Position numbers and translations under genes: made by a program. A DNA stretch of 64,000 bases from NCBI GenBank assembly GCA_007922195.1, contig ML682005.1, positions 27,267,183 to 27,331,182 on the forward strand, read 5' to 3'. The notes below the pieces were generated by a model. It made no database searches and was not told the DNA's origin. It worked only from the letters and a program-made list of their open reading frames with translations. Shown here one piece after another: positions 1 to 10,310 of the stretch (its first letter is position 1; each line of letters starts with the position of its first letter). Origin of the DNA: Podocnemis expansa (lineage: Eukaryota; Chordata; Testudines; Podocnemididae).

Positions 1-647
1 GTTAGACATCAAGGAATTAATTGCAAATTTTGTAAACATGAAAGCACGAAAAGTACTGTTGTAACCTTTTGTAAAACCTTTCCTTTTTAATTAAATAACT
101 AAAAAACTGTTTTTTTGATGTTCATATAATGATAAGTATTTACTGCTCAGTACTTATTTTTATTTCAAATAAATATGCATTCACCCCTTCACTGCAATTT
201 TCTTATTATAATAACAAACTGATTAATACTAATGAGGGAGGAGGGCGCCAATTTATAGATTGCAGCGAGGCACCAGAAACCCTAGCACCAGCCCTGATAT
301 TATGTCTTAAGGAGCAGATAGAGAGATCCAACAATTATTTTAGATAGATAATTAGGTAGCTTTGCAGATAACTATGGGGAGAAGGCCTAAAGATGTTTGA
401 AAATGTAATAAGAGGAAGGTGGGGACTGGCATCATTGGTCAATCAGAAGCAAGCATTGATAACTCAGGAGTAAATGAGATATGCTAGGTAGGGTGGGGTT
501 TGTCTGTGAAGGCCTTGAAAGAGAATACATCCAGCTTATGTTTGATATGATAGAAAAATGGGAGTGCTGATGGAGGGATTCAAAGTGAGAAGTGATGTGA
601 CCAGAACAATAGCCTAGGAAGATTATTTTAGCAGTATCATTCTCATA
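1..647. other. Unassigned AT-rich sequence
   Basis: No gene, RNA or repeat family is recognised. The short open frames have no family resemblance. Confidence 0.5.
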
Positions 648-2062
648 CCAGTGTGATCATCTAGTCTGACCTCATGCACAATGCAGGCTTCAAGATATCA
701 CCCACCTACTCCAGCAATAGGCCTCTAACCTATGACTGCGTTATTTGAGTCCTCAGGTCAGAACTTTAAGATACAGAGAATTCACCAGTAGGTGAGCCAT
801 GCCCCATGCTACAGAGGAAGATGAAAAGCCCCCAGAGCTCTTGCCAATCTGCTCTGGGGAAAAATTCCTTCCCGACCCCAACTATGGTGATCAGTTTAAA
901 CCCTGAGCATGTGGGCAAGTCTCAACAGCAGTCTCCCAAGAAACAATTTTCTGTAGTAACTCTAAACCCACCCCACCTACCCTCCCTTATTAGGCCACTT
1001 GCATATGCATCACCAGTAGGCATAGATCAAAGACCAGCCAAATTCCAAAGTAGGTCATCCCATTATACCATCCTCCCCATAAATTTATCAAGTGCAGTTT
1101 TGAAAGCAGTTATGTTTTTTGCCCTCACAGCTCTCCTTGGAAGCGTATTCCAGAACTTTACTCCTCTAATTGTGTCTAATTTCAAGCCTAAATTTCTGGA
1201 TGGACAGTTTATATCCATTTGTTCTAGTGCCCACAGTGGTGCAGTACTCAAATAATTTCTCTCCCTCCCTGATATTTATCCCTCTGATATATTTATAGAG
1301 AGCAATCATATCACCGCTCAACTTCCTTTCGGTTAGGCTAAACAAACCAAGCTCCTTGGCTATGTTCACACACAGAGGGCTTGTTTCGAAACAAGATGTT
1401 TTGAAACAAGCTGTTTCGAAATAACACATTATTTTGAAACAAGTTATTTCGAAATAAAAAAACACCGTCCTCGAAATAACTCAAAAGCCAAAATCGAAAT
1501 AGCATGTCCGGACAACAGTTATTTTGAAACGAGTCACCTTTGTTTCGAAATAACATGTCTGCACAATGGTTGTTTCGAAACGATGGGATTGTTTCAAAAC
1601 AACTCGTTTCGAAACAATGTTGTTTCGAAACCAAATGAGGTTTAAGTTGTTTCGAAACAATGCCATTGTTTTGAAACAACAGAACCCGTTGTTTCAAAAC
1701 AACAGTACGTCGTGTGGCCATGGCATTTCTTATTTCGAAACAACCTCTGTTGTTTCGAAATAAGAAGTGTGTGTGGACACACCCCTTGAGTCTCTTCTCA
1801 TAAACAGGGTTTCCACTCCATGGACCATCCTTGTAGCCTTTCTCTTCAACTGTTCCAATTTGAATTCATACTTTTTAAACATGAGGGACCAGAACTGCAC
1901 ACAATATTCCAGGTGGGGCCTCAACAGAGCCCTGTACAGTGGCACTAACACCTCCCTGTCTCTACTTGAAATACCTTTCCTGATATATCCTAGAACCAGA
2001 TTCGCTTCTTTCATGGCTACATCATATTGATGGCTCATAGTCATCCTGTGGATCTGATTGGG
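648..2062 (-). mobile_element. CR1 LINE, 3' part, split by a MITE
   Basis: This is the 3' third of a CR1 non-LTR retrotransposon on the minus strand. The C-terminal reverse transcriptase region reads from about 2044 down to 1790, with the CR1-typical words [12 protein letters not shown] and KRKATRMVHG. It resumes at about 1355 with KELGLFSLTERKLSGDM and runs to the C-terminus near 1166. The 3' UTR follows down to about 650, where ATCATCTAGTCTGACCTC is the reverse complement of the CR1 end GGTCAGACTAGATGAT. The frame is interrupted by the MITE at 1358-1784, and the 5' part of the element (endonuclease and most of the reverse transcriptase) is absent. The copy is dead. It is homologous along its length to the plus-strand CR1 at 28.8-30.3 kb. 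Confidence 0.85.
1358..1784. mobile_element. Palindrome-rich MITE inserted in CR1 (PIF/Harbinger-like)
   Basis: A 427-bp non-autonomous DNA transposon. The left end GGCTATGTTCACACAC and the reverse complement of the right end GGGTGTGTCCACACAC form terminal inverted repeats. CTT occurs directly on both sides (1355-1357 and 1785-1787), a 3-bp target duplication. The CR1 copy near 29.5 kb gives the approximate uninterrupted sequence. The interior is a series of short palindromes of the type GTTTCGAAAC or ATTTCGAAAT. There is no coding capacity. The 3-bp duplication suggests PIF/Harbinger, but CTT is not the usual TWA target, so the superfamily is inference. Confidence 0.75.
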
Positions 2063-3361
2063 GAATGACTACATTGATCAAGGCCAAAGAGAAAGATGTT
2101 TCACTAATCAAAAATTTGTGAGAGCATGGATAAGAGTTTTAGCTGTGCAGATGGATAGAAAAGACCTTCACACAGTAAGGAACAGTCCCTTTCTTGAGAA
2201 GCCAAATATACATGAAACAAATGGGAGGGGAAAAAGCAGCATGGAGAAATGAAGTGCAAAGTCATGCACATGTCAAAGATAGAACTGAGGCTAAAATCCA
2301 AGCCTCCTGACACTCAGCCTAGTCCAAAGTAACTCTTAAAATCAGGTTTCTGGTGTGCATATCTCTGTTTATGAATTTTTAAGTCATTTTGTGGGAATGC
2401 TATTTAATAGTTTCTTAAAGTGTTCTGTTTCAATGAATGTGTTTTCTAGCAAACTCACTAACTAGAGTACTACTGAAAATAAATATAAAAGGAATGATGG
2501 CCACAGTAAAAGAAAATCCATTTAAAATGAAATATTGTGGTGGGCTGGATGAGTTTTTATTAGTGGTGAGGAGCTACAGGGAGAATTTTGTATCTGATAC
2601 AATATATATTATAATCCTGTATAAATCCTGGGATAGATGTCTTTTAATAATTAAAATGTATTATATGAATGTCCAGTTGGCTTTTCAACCTAACCATTCA
2701 ACAATGTCAGTCTTCTACTACACATTACTTTTTCCTCAGTGGTAATTGAATGGTATCAAATCTTTTATGGTCCAGATTAAATCTTTAAAGGCTGATTTCT
2801 CTTTATAAGTGCCACTTTGAAGTCTGAAAGGAAGTAGGAGGAAGTGTTGTAGTAATCACACAAAGAGGATTTAGCTGTTACCTCCTTTGGAGTTTGCTAG
2901 CTTCTGGAATGCTGAACTGAGTCTCTAGGGATCCTGTCCTCTGGATGACAGCAATAATGGCGCCAGATCCATTTCCCAGCCTGCTTAGGGTCCAGGATGG
3001 CAGACTGTCTAAAGTAACTCATGAATTGGGTCCCAGCCTCAGGGCACACCATCAAAACAGTACGCAAACCCTAAACTGGTTATGTATTCTATACTTAGAT
3101 TTCACCAACCAAGTATCAAGTGTGAACTCCTCAAGCACAATAAAAGTCTTAGCATAGAGTCACAAGACAATCCTTTGGGATACTCCAGTGTGTCTTGCCA
3201 CCTAGAAAAGCCTGACTTTGTGACAGCTGGTACCCTATGACAAAAATTGCAATAATATTCATGTTACTCCCAGTCTTGAAGGACCAGTTGCTTACCTCAG
3301 GATAACATTTGCAGTCAATAATAAATTATTTACAGATTTAAACTAAAGATTTTAACTAAAG
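2063..3361. other. Unassigned sequence
   Basis: No gene or repeat family is recognised. Short frames at 2437-2745 and 2945-3157 have no family resemblance. Confidence 0.4.
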
Positions 3362-3468
3362 TTCATGCATCTTCTAATCATCTGACGAAGTGGGATTTTC
3401 TCCCAGGGAAGCTCATGCAAAAAGTAAAATTGTTAGTCTTTAAGTACCATAGAACTCCTTGTTTGTTT
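3362..3468 (+). mobile_element. PLE 3' end fragment
   Basis: A Penelope-like element 3' terminus in sense orientation. It has CTGACGA at 3382-3388, a GTGGGA...TCCCA hairpin, GAAGCTCATGC, then TTAGTCTTTAAGTACC and ACTCCTTGTTTGTTTTGCT. It matches the ends at 20.3, 27.0, 40.7 and 44.5 kb. The hammerhead GAAA is disturbed here (GGGAAG), so the ribozyme core is probably dead. Confidence 0.7.
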
Positions 3469-6400
3469 TGCTAAATATTTAATAACTAGGAGAAAGAAAG
3501 GAGAGTTAGTTAGAAGCTTAGAATGTGTAAATGTACATGCACAAATAAGATACAGGTTATGATGTTGGCAGACCAGGTGCCAGCTCATGATAGAGCCCAG
3601 CTCAATTCACTTGTGTACTAATATAGATGAAAGAGACTGATAAATATATAATAGAGCATTTGGTGCTTAAACTTAATGAAAACAAATGGGATGTTACTTG
3701 CATTGTTTTCACTTGCCTGTGTCCAGTTACAATGTTTCCACTTATCTGTATGCTGTTATAAGGTAATGTTAAATATTAGGTATACCCTGTCAACTAAATG
3801 AGAAAGAAGTCATGTGGAATGCAAAAGAAGAACTTTAACAGAAAAATGCTAATTTCAAAGCAAGTGGCTGTTAGTCAATTCACTCCTCATTCTCTGTCAT
3901 CAAAGGAAAACCCACATAGTTAGTGACACTAACTTGTTTTCTGTGAGAAGAAGCTGTCTATGGATTCAAGGGCAGACTCTGGGTCTCTGGGCTGTTTGGA
4001 CTCTTACAGGGAAGAGTGTCACGTGCAAAGTGAAGACCCTGGAGACAATCTGCGTACCCTGAAAAGTAAGTCCTTTCAGATAATAAATTTACTATGAAGC
4101 TTCCTGAAGTTACACCAGCCTACCTATTGTTTAAGAACCCAACTTTCACTGGTCTGAGATATATCTATATCTATATCTATATCTATATCTATATCTATAT
4201 CTATATGTAATGGAGACAGAAGAGAAAATAATGTTTGTTGAGGAGAGAGCTGTGGTGAAAGCCTCTTTTGAGCAATACATATAAAGGCCCTTCTACATTC
4301 ATTTACTTCCAATAACAGTTTATGAAAATATTCTAAAGATATAATTATTTAGTTATATTTTTTTTAGATTTTTGCTTCCGGGCACAGTAAATACAATGAG
4401 CCAATCCTCCACTTTAGCTAAGCTGCACACAGTGCAGCATCTGAAAAGGGGTAGGGGAGGAATAAAGTTGGTTTCATGCCTCTGTTATGTTCCTAATTCC
4501 GTGGGCAACTGTGCGTTGGTTCAACCTCCCTGTGCAATTTGGAACAGTGTCAGGGCAGCTCTAAGTTGTATTGGCTGGCAATGCCCCCCAGAAGGTATCA
4601 GGAAGCTGGAGAATCACCAGAGCATAAGGTGCAGAGTCCTATGCACTGTGAAGCCCTATGTCCTTTAACCCTCCTCCAACATGTTATATGCTTGAGAGAA
4701 TGGTGAGGAGGGGAACAGAACAAGGACCAGGATGTAGGCCAAAAACTGCAGAAGAAATTATGACATTTTCTCCTACCTGTGTTTCCAACACAGCTCAAGG
4801 TGCAGGCATCATACTGATATACATGTTTTCTTAGCTCACTAAAACAGAATTAGGCTATTAAAGGTGGGGATGACTGTACCATCTATTATTAAATTTGCCT
4901 AGTACATCCTATCCTAAAACCTATTTTCAGTTGGTTATAACTTTGCCAAACCTTAACTTTTTCAGTAGAAATTTGCCATAGTTGGTATCTACCTCAGGAT
5001 GAATTTGTTAGGAAAAGCTCTGACAAAGCAGTTCAACTATTTATGAGCATGAGGGAAAAATACATTTATTTCTGTCAATGTTAAAAAATTCTGGAGACCT
5101 TTTCCTTGAGATGCTCTAGCTTGGGGGTGCTTTGGAAAAGGGATTTGAAATGTGGCAGGGATTTGTCTTGGAGTCAAGGATGCTGTTCCTATGAAAATTT
5201 GGCCAATTTATAAGCCTCTGAAAAAGTTAGTTTGCACATTTCTTAGTGGAAACTTTTTTGATTTTTAGCAGGTAAATTCCCTGAAGAGTCCATCTGCATT
5301 GGGTATATAGTAGCTCAGGGCTGAGCAGGACTTTCCTTGCAGTTGCAACTCTGAGCTGCTGCTGCTGCTAGGTTCCAGTTAAGGTTTATGCATTTGAACT
5401 GAAAGACGGGCCTCTATCCTTTGAGTGCTCTCAGTGAGTCCCCTGTTGGGCTGTGGAAGGGGAGGAGGAAGCTATCCAGTTCAGTGCAGAGGGGAAAGTG
5501 GGAGACCTGCTTCTGGGGGCAGAGAAGTCATAGATTGGGACAAGAAGCAGGGGGTGCTTGGGAAAATACATGTAATTAATGACTATATCACAATGCATAT
5601 GCACAAGTAGGCCAAATTATGGTTGCACAGATAATCTTAATTCTGGCACTTTTGTGTGCTTGACTTTGCAACCTTGATAATGTTCTTCTAACATAGCTTC
5701 TTCACATGTAGTAGTAGTTATGAATGAGAAGGCACACACATTTTAAATGATATAATTATACTTGATTATCATAAGCTTACTATTTTCAATCATTTTTCTT
5801 CTACAGTACATCTTTATTCTTTTTCCAGCTAAATGTAATGACATTGATATTACTACCACCTTTCATGATGCTCACAATTTTTCCGACCAGCACCTTTCTT
5901 TGTTCATTCTTAACACTTCCTTCCTCCGATCTTTTTCACAGCTTTGAGGTGCTGTCTTCCAATGATGAATGGAATTGGCTTCAAGTGAAGTGCTCCTGAT
6001 AGATGTTTTTCCCCCTAACTCTGCTTACTCAGACTATCCTGTCAAAAAACATTAAGGGTACGTAAGATTAATTCTCAGAGTGATAATAATCTCATACTGT
6101 TTCTCATTGCATGCAGAGTGTCATATTTCCAGCTGCTATACTGGGATCTCAGTGAAGCAGTGTACTGTTTCTTCTGGTAATATGTACTAAGAACATACAA
6201 ATGATGTCAGCAATGTTAGTTTAATTCTCCTAACTTGTTTTAACAAATTTGTTAAAAGAAGATGCTAAGCTGCTGTAGCCTGTGCTAATGGCCAGTTTGT
6301 TCCCTTGGTCAACTCCTGAAAAGAAGCAGCATAGAGATAGAATAAAATTATCTTTGTCTATGCCAAGCTAAGTTTGGAGAATCCTGAGAACTGGGGCCTG

Positions 6401-6483
6401 ATTAGTCACGTACTCTTAATTTACACTCTCAGTTAAGTCAAAGACCACAGATTTACTGGTGTGAAATGAGAATCTGACCCAAA
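3469..6483. other. Unassigned AT-rich sequence
   Basis: Apart from the hexanucleotide repeat at 4159-4207, nothing is recognised. There is a short GCT/CTG run near 5357. No exon-like structure is evident. Confidence 0.4.
4159..4207. repeat. (ATATCT)n microsatellite
   Basis: About eight head-to-tail copies of ATATCT. It is long and regular enough to be a polymorphic marker. On the minus strand it creates a spurious Ile-Asp repeat protein. Confidence 0.95.
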
Positions 6484-6775
6484 GGCTATGTCTACATTAG
6501 CCAAATTTAGGATTTCTTAGTCTGAACTAACTGGGAACTTTTTAGTTTGAACTAGAATGCGCAGTTAGTTTGAACTAATGGCTTAATTCGAGCGTTGCAT
6601 GCACTTAGTTTAAACTAAAGTTTGAACTAAGTGCATAAATCTGGACTAATCCCAGTACTTATTAGTTTGAACTAGGCATTCCCTAGTTTGAACTAAGAAA
6701 TTTCTTTGTTCAAACTAGGCAAAGCCTAGGGTAACCATGGGCTAAATTAGTCTGGACTAAGTCCTCCTGTGCAAA
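6484..6775. mobile_element. MITE with TTAGTTTGAACTAA palindromes
   Basis: The left end GGCTATGTCTACATTAGCC is of the hAT/MITE type seen repeatedly in this window. The interior repeats the palindromes TTAGTTTGAACTAA and TTAGTTTAAACTAA at short intervals. No matching right terminal repeat is seen after TTAGTCTGGACTAAGTCC, so the right end is truncated or diverged. It is non-coding. Its design (short inverted units in series) parallels the MITEs at 1.4, 16, 17.4 and 18.6 kb. Confidence 0.65.
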
Positions 6776-6863
6776 AAGTTATGATCTCATTGGGCTAAAA
6801 TGACATATTTCAATTCATCTTTATCTCTCAATTCTAAATTGTTTGTTCTTATTTGTTACTTAT

Positions 6864-7283
6864 TGTTAGGATAAGCAAGCAAGCCAGGCCTCATGAGCAC
6901 AGAGGTGTCTGGGTAGGCAGCATGCAGGCTGTCTGCTGTGACATATACACTCTCCATTTCATGCATGTCTCAAGTCACATACACCTAGCCAACCCCCCTC
7001 CCTCGCCTTATGTGGAAGCTAGTATTTCCTAACCTGTTAAGACCACCCCTCACCACCACCCTGACACTCTTCCCATATATGGAGTTGTTTTTCCCAAAGT
7101 GTTAGGAAAACTAGATTAAACTAGTAAACAAGCTGCCTGTGTATATAAGCAATTGCCATGCTACTTCCATTTTGAAGCTGATACTGGTTTGTTCAGTGTT
7201 CCCAGTACTGGTACTGTAAATAAACCTCTTCAGTGTTGTCTGTATTGCCTGATCCTTCTTGGAGGGACCTCTCCAGACTTACA
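6864..7283 (+). mobile_element. Solo LTR of an endogenous retrovirus-like element
   Basis: A 420-bp unit begins TGTTAGG and ends CTTACA, the TG...CA ends of LTRs. It is flanked by the direct repeat TTAT (6860-6863 and 7284-7287), a 4-bp target duplication as made by retroviral-type integrases. Inside, in the right order, are a TATA-like GTATATAAGC at 7141 and a polyadenylation signal AATAAA at 7219-7224. No gag, pol or env sequence is adjacent, so this is a solo LTR left by recombination between two LTRs. The orientation is set by TATA and AATAAA. The retroviral class is not determined. Confidence 0.72.
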
Positions 7284-7287
7284 TTAT

Positions 7288-8467
7288 GTTTCTTGTCATT
7301 GCCTACAGTCTTGATCATTCTATCTTAAATTTTAATTTCACAGTGATTATTCTGAGTTGGTTATTATATAAAAGATTTGCTTTTGTGAACCTTATTATAA
7401 ATACATGTGCAGCAAGGGACACTATTTGTAAAGCATATTACTCAGCAGGAAAAAGCCCAGATACATGTTTTAATTAGGAAATGAGAAGGAATATGTATTA
7501 ATAGAAAATTATGGGTTGTGGATCCTCCCTTGCAAAGCAGAATTAACCAAGGTGAACTGCCCAATGACAACTCAATGAATAATGTAAATTTTCTGGAAAA
7601 AGGCAACTCTCTTCTTTCAGTTTAATGATTTGGGGCATGAAGAGCTACATCTGCAAAATTTTGCCTTTGCAATAGCAGACTAAGTGGTGTTTCTAACCAT
7701 GAGCATTTTCAGAGAAAGGTACAAAGTGGCTTCCAGCCAGTTGTGCATGCTAGGTACAGTGTGGTTTGGAAGTTACGTACAACAGGGAATTTTTAAGGGT
7801 GAACATGAGCAAGAATGTCAGTGCTACAGAGCCAAAATTTTGTACCAGAAATTGTACTGGGTAATCCCTGCAGTAGAAGACCACCACATCCAAACTTTTG
7901 TACATTGACTCATTAGATCAGTCTTATTACAACTGGCAGCACTGTAACCTTTGGGTGGGCTAGAATTCATTTAATTGCGCTTCTCCAGTGCCTTAAAAGA
8001 AATAAACCCAACTCCTACGAAGAAGCAGATGAAGACCCAGGATTCAGTCTTTAAGGGACTCACAGCAAAGATTTTTCAGAGTTAATGAAAATTAAAAAAA
8101 TTAACTGTATTAAGTACTAATTTTATAAACCTTATGATGAAAGAAACAAAATAATAATGACCATATAGCTCTATAAGATGATGTGGCTATATGGTAAATC
8201 CACATTCACCATTTCACAGCTTTCTTTTCCACAACACAAACAAGAAAAAAAAATGGAATTTAAACAGAACAGTCTGCACAGAAACAATGTGAGATACAAC
8301 TTAAGGGTTTCCACAGTTTAGGTGGCATTCACCTGAATCCCTGCCCTAGTCTACACTCACTGTACTTTTTGGTGGCAGTTGACAGGAAACATGCAAGGTA
8401 CATAAAATATCTTGTATATCTCCCGCTGCCTCACTAACTCCCACTTACTTCCCTGTACACATTGTGC
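7288..8467. other. Unassigned sequence
   Basis: No gene or repeat family is recognised. It is AT-rich to about 8300, then rises in GC towards the repeat cluster at 8.4-10.3 kb. Confidence 0.4.
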
Positions 8468-9071
8468 CAGGGGCATCGCTGGCATGGGCCCAGATGGCGT
8501 CAGACCCCCAGAGCCTCAGGCCCACCCCCCAGTAATTTTTGCGAGCTGGAGTAAATGCAGGGACATAGACTCTGCCTGCCTGCTTCAATTCAACTGCTGT
8601 GCTACCCTGTCCTGGAACATGGAGCTGAGCTGAGTCATGTAGGCAGTGGCAGAGAGGGAACTTTAAATCCCTTTCTGCCTCCAAGTTAGTGACTCCCTCT
8701 TCCTAGCACAGCAACAGGTAAGTAGTGCTGCATCTGTTTCTCTCTTTATCTCGGGGGCGAGGTGGGGATTGACCCATTTGGGCCTGGGGTCAGGCCAGAA
8801 GGGGGAAAGAGTAGGAATCAGGCCAGGCAGAGGGGCTGGGTGGGGATCAGCTCCTCCCAGGGCATGGCTGGTGGTGGCTGCATGCAGCAGGGCCTGGGGG
8901 GCTGCAGGTGACTCCTCTACCTCCCCGAAACCAGGTGGCGGAGCCTGGAGAGGGGTTGCAGGCAGCTATCCCCCTCACCCAAGCAGATGAGCCTTGGGGC
9001 CTGTGGAAGGGTCCCCTAAGCCCAGGTAGCAGAGCCCAGAGGGCTGCAGGAGGCTCCTTCCAACCCCCAAG
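8468..9071. repeat. GC-rich sequence starting with a hAT-like end
   Basis: CAGGGGCATCGCTGGC at 8468-8483 matches the terminal repeat of the MITE family at 9072, 9907 and 15009. No partner end is identified. The rest is GC-rich (CTGGGG and CCCCAG words) with low internal complexity. Long open frames on both strands here are expected from base composition and are not taken as genes. Confidence 0.4.
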
Positions 9072-9288
9072 CAGGGGCGTTGCTGGCCCTGGGCAACTAG
9101 GCATATGCCCCAAATCCTGGCGCCAGTGCCCCAGGTGTGGCAGGGCCCAGTTGGGGATCTGGGGCTCAGCCGCCTGCAGCCGCAGAGGCTGCTCCCAGCC
9201 CCATCCTTGGCCAGGGGCGTGGCCTGTGGCCAGGGGGTATGGCCTGGGCCGGTGCCCCGGGTTCTTCCCCAAGGCAGCGACTTCCCTG
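9072..9288 (+). mobile_element. hAT-like MITE, short copy
   Basis: Terminal inverted repeats are CAGGGGCGTTGCTGGC on the left and GGCAGCGACTTCCCTG on the right (reverse complement CAGGGAAGTCGCTGCC). The interior is very GC-rich, with one GATCTGGGGCTCAGC unit. It is the forward-oriented homologue of the copy at 9907-10309. No clear 8-bp duplication is seen at its flanks. The family assignment rests on the related 15009 element. Confidence 0.55.
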
Positions 9289-9464
9289 CATGTATGTCTG
9301 ACTGAGTGCTGGTTAACCAGCAAGCTGACTGGATAGTCCTGGGTCCAGCCAAGGTAGAGAAGGCATCTACATGGATTTCTACTGAAGATTCCTGCTAACT
9401 AAGAAGAGGATAGCTGCTTCTTTCAACTCAAGCCTTTGGACTTTGTGAACAGAGACTATAACTC

Positions 9465-9640
9465 AGGGCATGTCTATAGTGACAGCAAATTCAGCACCAT
9501 CAGTGCACTCTTCCAGGTTCGATTGAGTGGTCTTTCAAGATGCACTCAGTCAGTCTACAGCTCAACACTGTAACTCTAGTCCCACAACCAGAGTAGCACT
9601 AAGTCAACTCAATGGCATTTCCACCTTCCTTGGCACAGTG
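9465..9640. mobile_element. hAT-like MITE, left end only
   Basis: GGGCATGTCTATAGTGACAG resembles the ends of the GTCTACAC-type MITEs common in this window. A right terminal repeat could not be placed, so the right boundary is approximate. Confidence 0.35.
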
Positions 9641-9906
9641 CAGGTTGTTGCTACCCTGAAAAAAGAACTGGGGCCCTGGCCCCGGCCCCGCCCCCACCCC
9701 GGCCCCTGTCCCTGCCTCACGGCCCTGCCCCCTGCCACGTGGCCCTGATCCAGGAGTCAGATTGGCTGTCTGCAGCCAGCAGCCCAGCCTGGATCTGGCC
9801 TGAGCAGCTGCCAGGGGCCCTGATCCAGCTCCTACTAGTGCTGGACGGCCACAGGCAATCTGGGCCCAATCCACCCCTCCCAGGCTCTGCTGGCTTGGCT
9901 TGGGGG

Positions 9907-10309
9907 TAGGGGCATCGCTGCCCCAGGGAAGTGCCCGGGGCACCGGCCCAGGCCATGCCCCCTGGCCACAGGCCACACCCTTGGCTGGGGCTGGGGCTGG
10001 AAGTGGCCTCCGCGGCTGCAGGCAGCTGAGCCCCAGATCCCTGGCCGGCGACGAGGCTGCCATGGCTGTGGGCGGCAGGGCCCCAGATCCCTGGTTGGGG
10101 ATGGGGCTAGGAGTGGCCTCCGTGGCCACAGGCAGCTGAGCCCCAGATCCCTGCCTGGGGACGGGGCTGCTGTGGCCATGGGCGGCTGGGCCCCAGATCT
10201 CTGGCGCGATTGGGCCAGAGACTGGGAGAGGTGGCCCCGCCAGACCCAGGGCACTGATGCCGGGATTCAGGGCATGTGCCCCATGTGCCCGGAGCCAGCG
10301 ACACCCCTC
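9907..10309 (-). mobile_element. hAT-like MITE, copy with expanded internal repeat
   Basis: The ends are TAGGGGCATCGCTGCC and GCCAGCGACACCCCTC. Read on the minus strand this is the same family as 9072-9288, including the GGCATGGCCTGGGCCGGTGCC block. The homologous unit carrying GATCTGGGGC is present about four times (10025-10205, roughly 80 bp apart) instead of once. It is therefore an internal minisatellite expansion. The long minus-strand open frames through this region are repeat artefacts. Confidence 0.6.
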
Positions 10310-10310
10310 A

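Noticed and set aside
1380..1765. CRISPR-like array of regularly spaced TTTCGAAA palindromes
   Set aside because: Repeats are too short and variable, spacing is uneven, the unit has transposon ends and a target duplication, and the genome is a vertebrate one.
2945..3300. Possible processed gene or retroviral sequence
   Set aside because: Vague familiarity only. No domain, splice or LTR feature supports it.
4124..4312. Protein with Ile-Asp repeats
   Set aside because: It is a direct translation of the ATATCT microsatellite.
9072..10309. One large foldback transposon with 230-bp inverted ends
   Set aside because: Each half has its own pair of terminal repeats, and no direct duplication flanks the whole, so two separate copies fit better.
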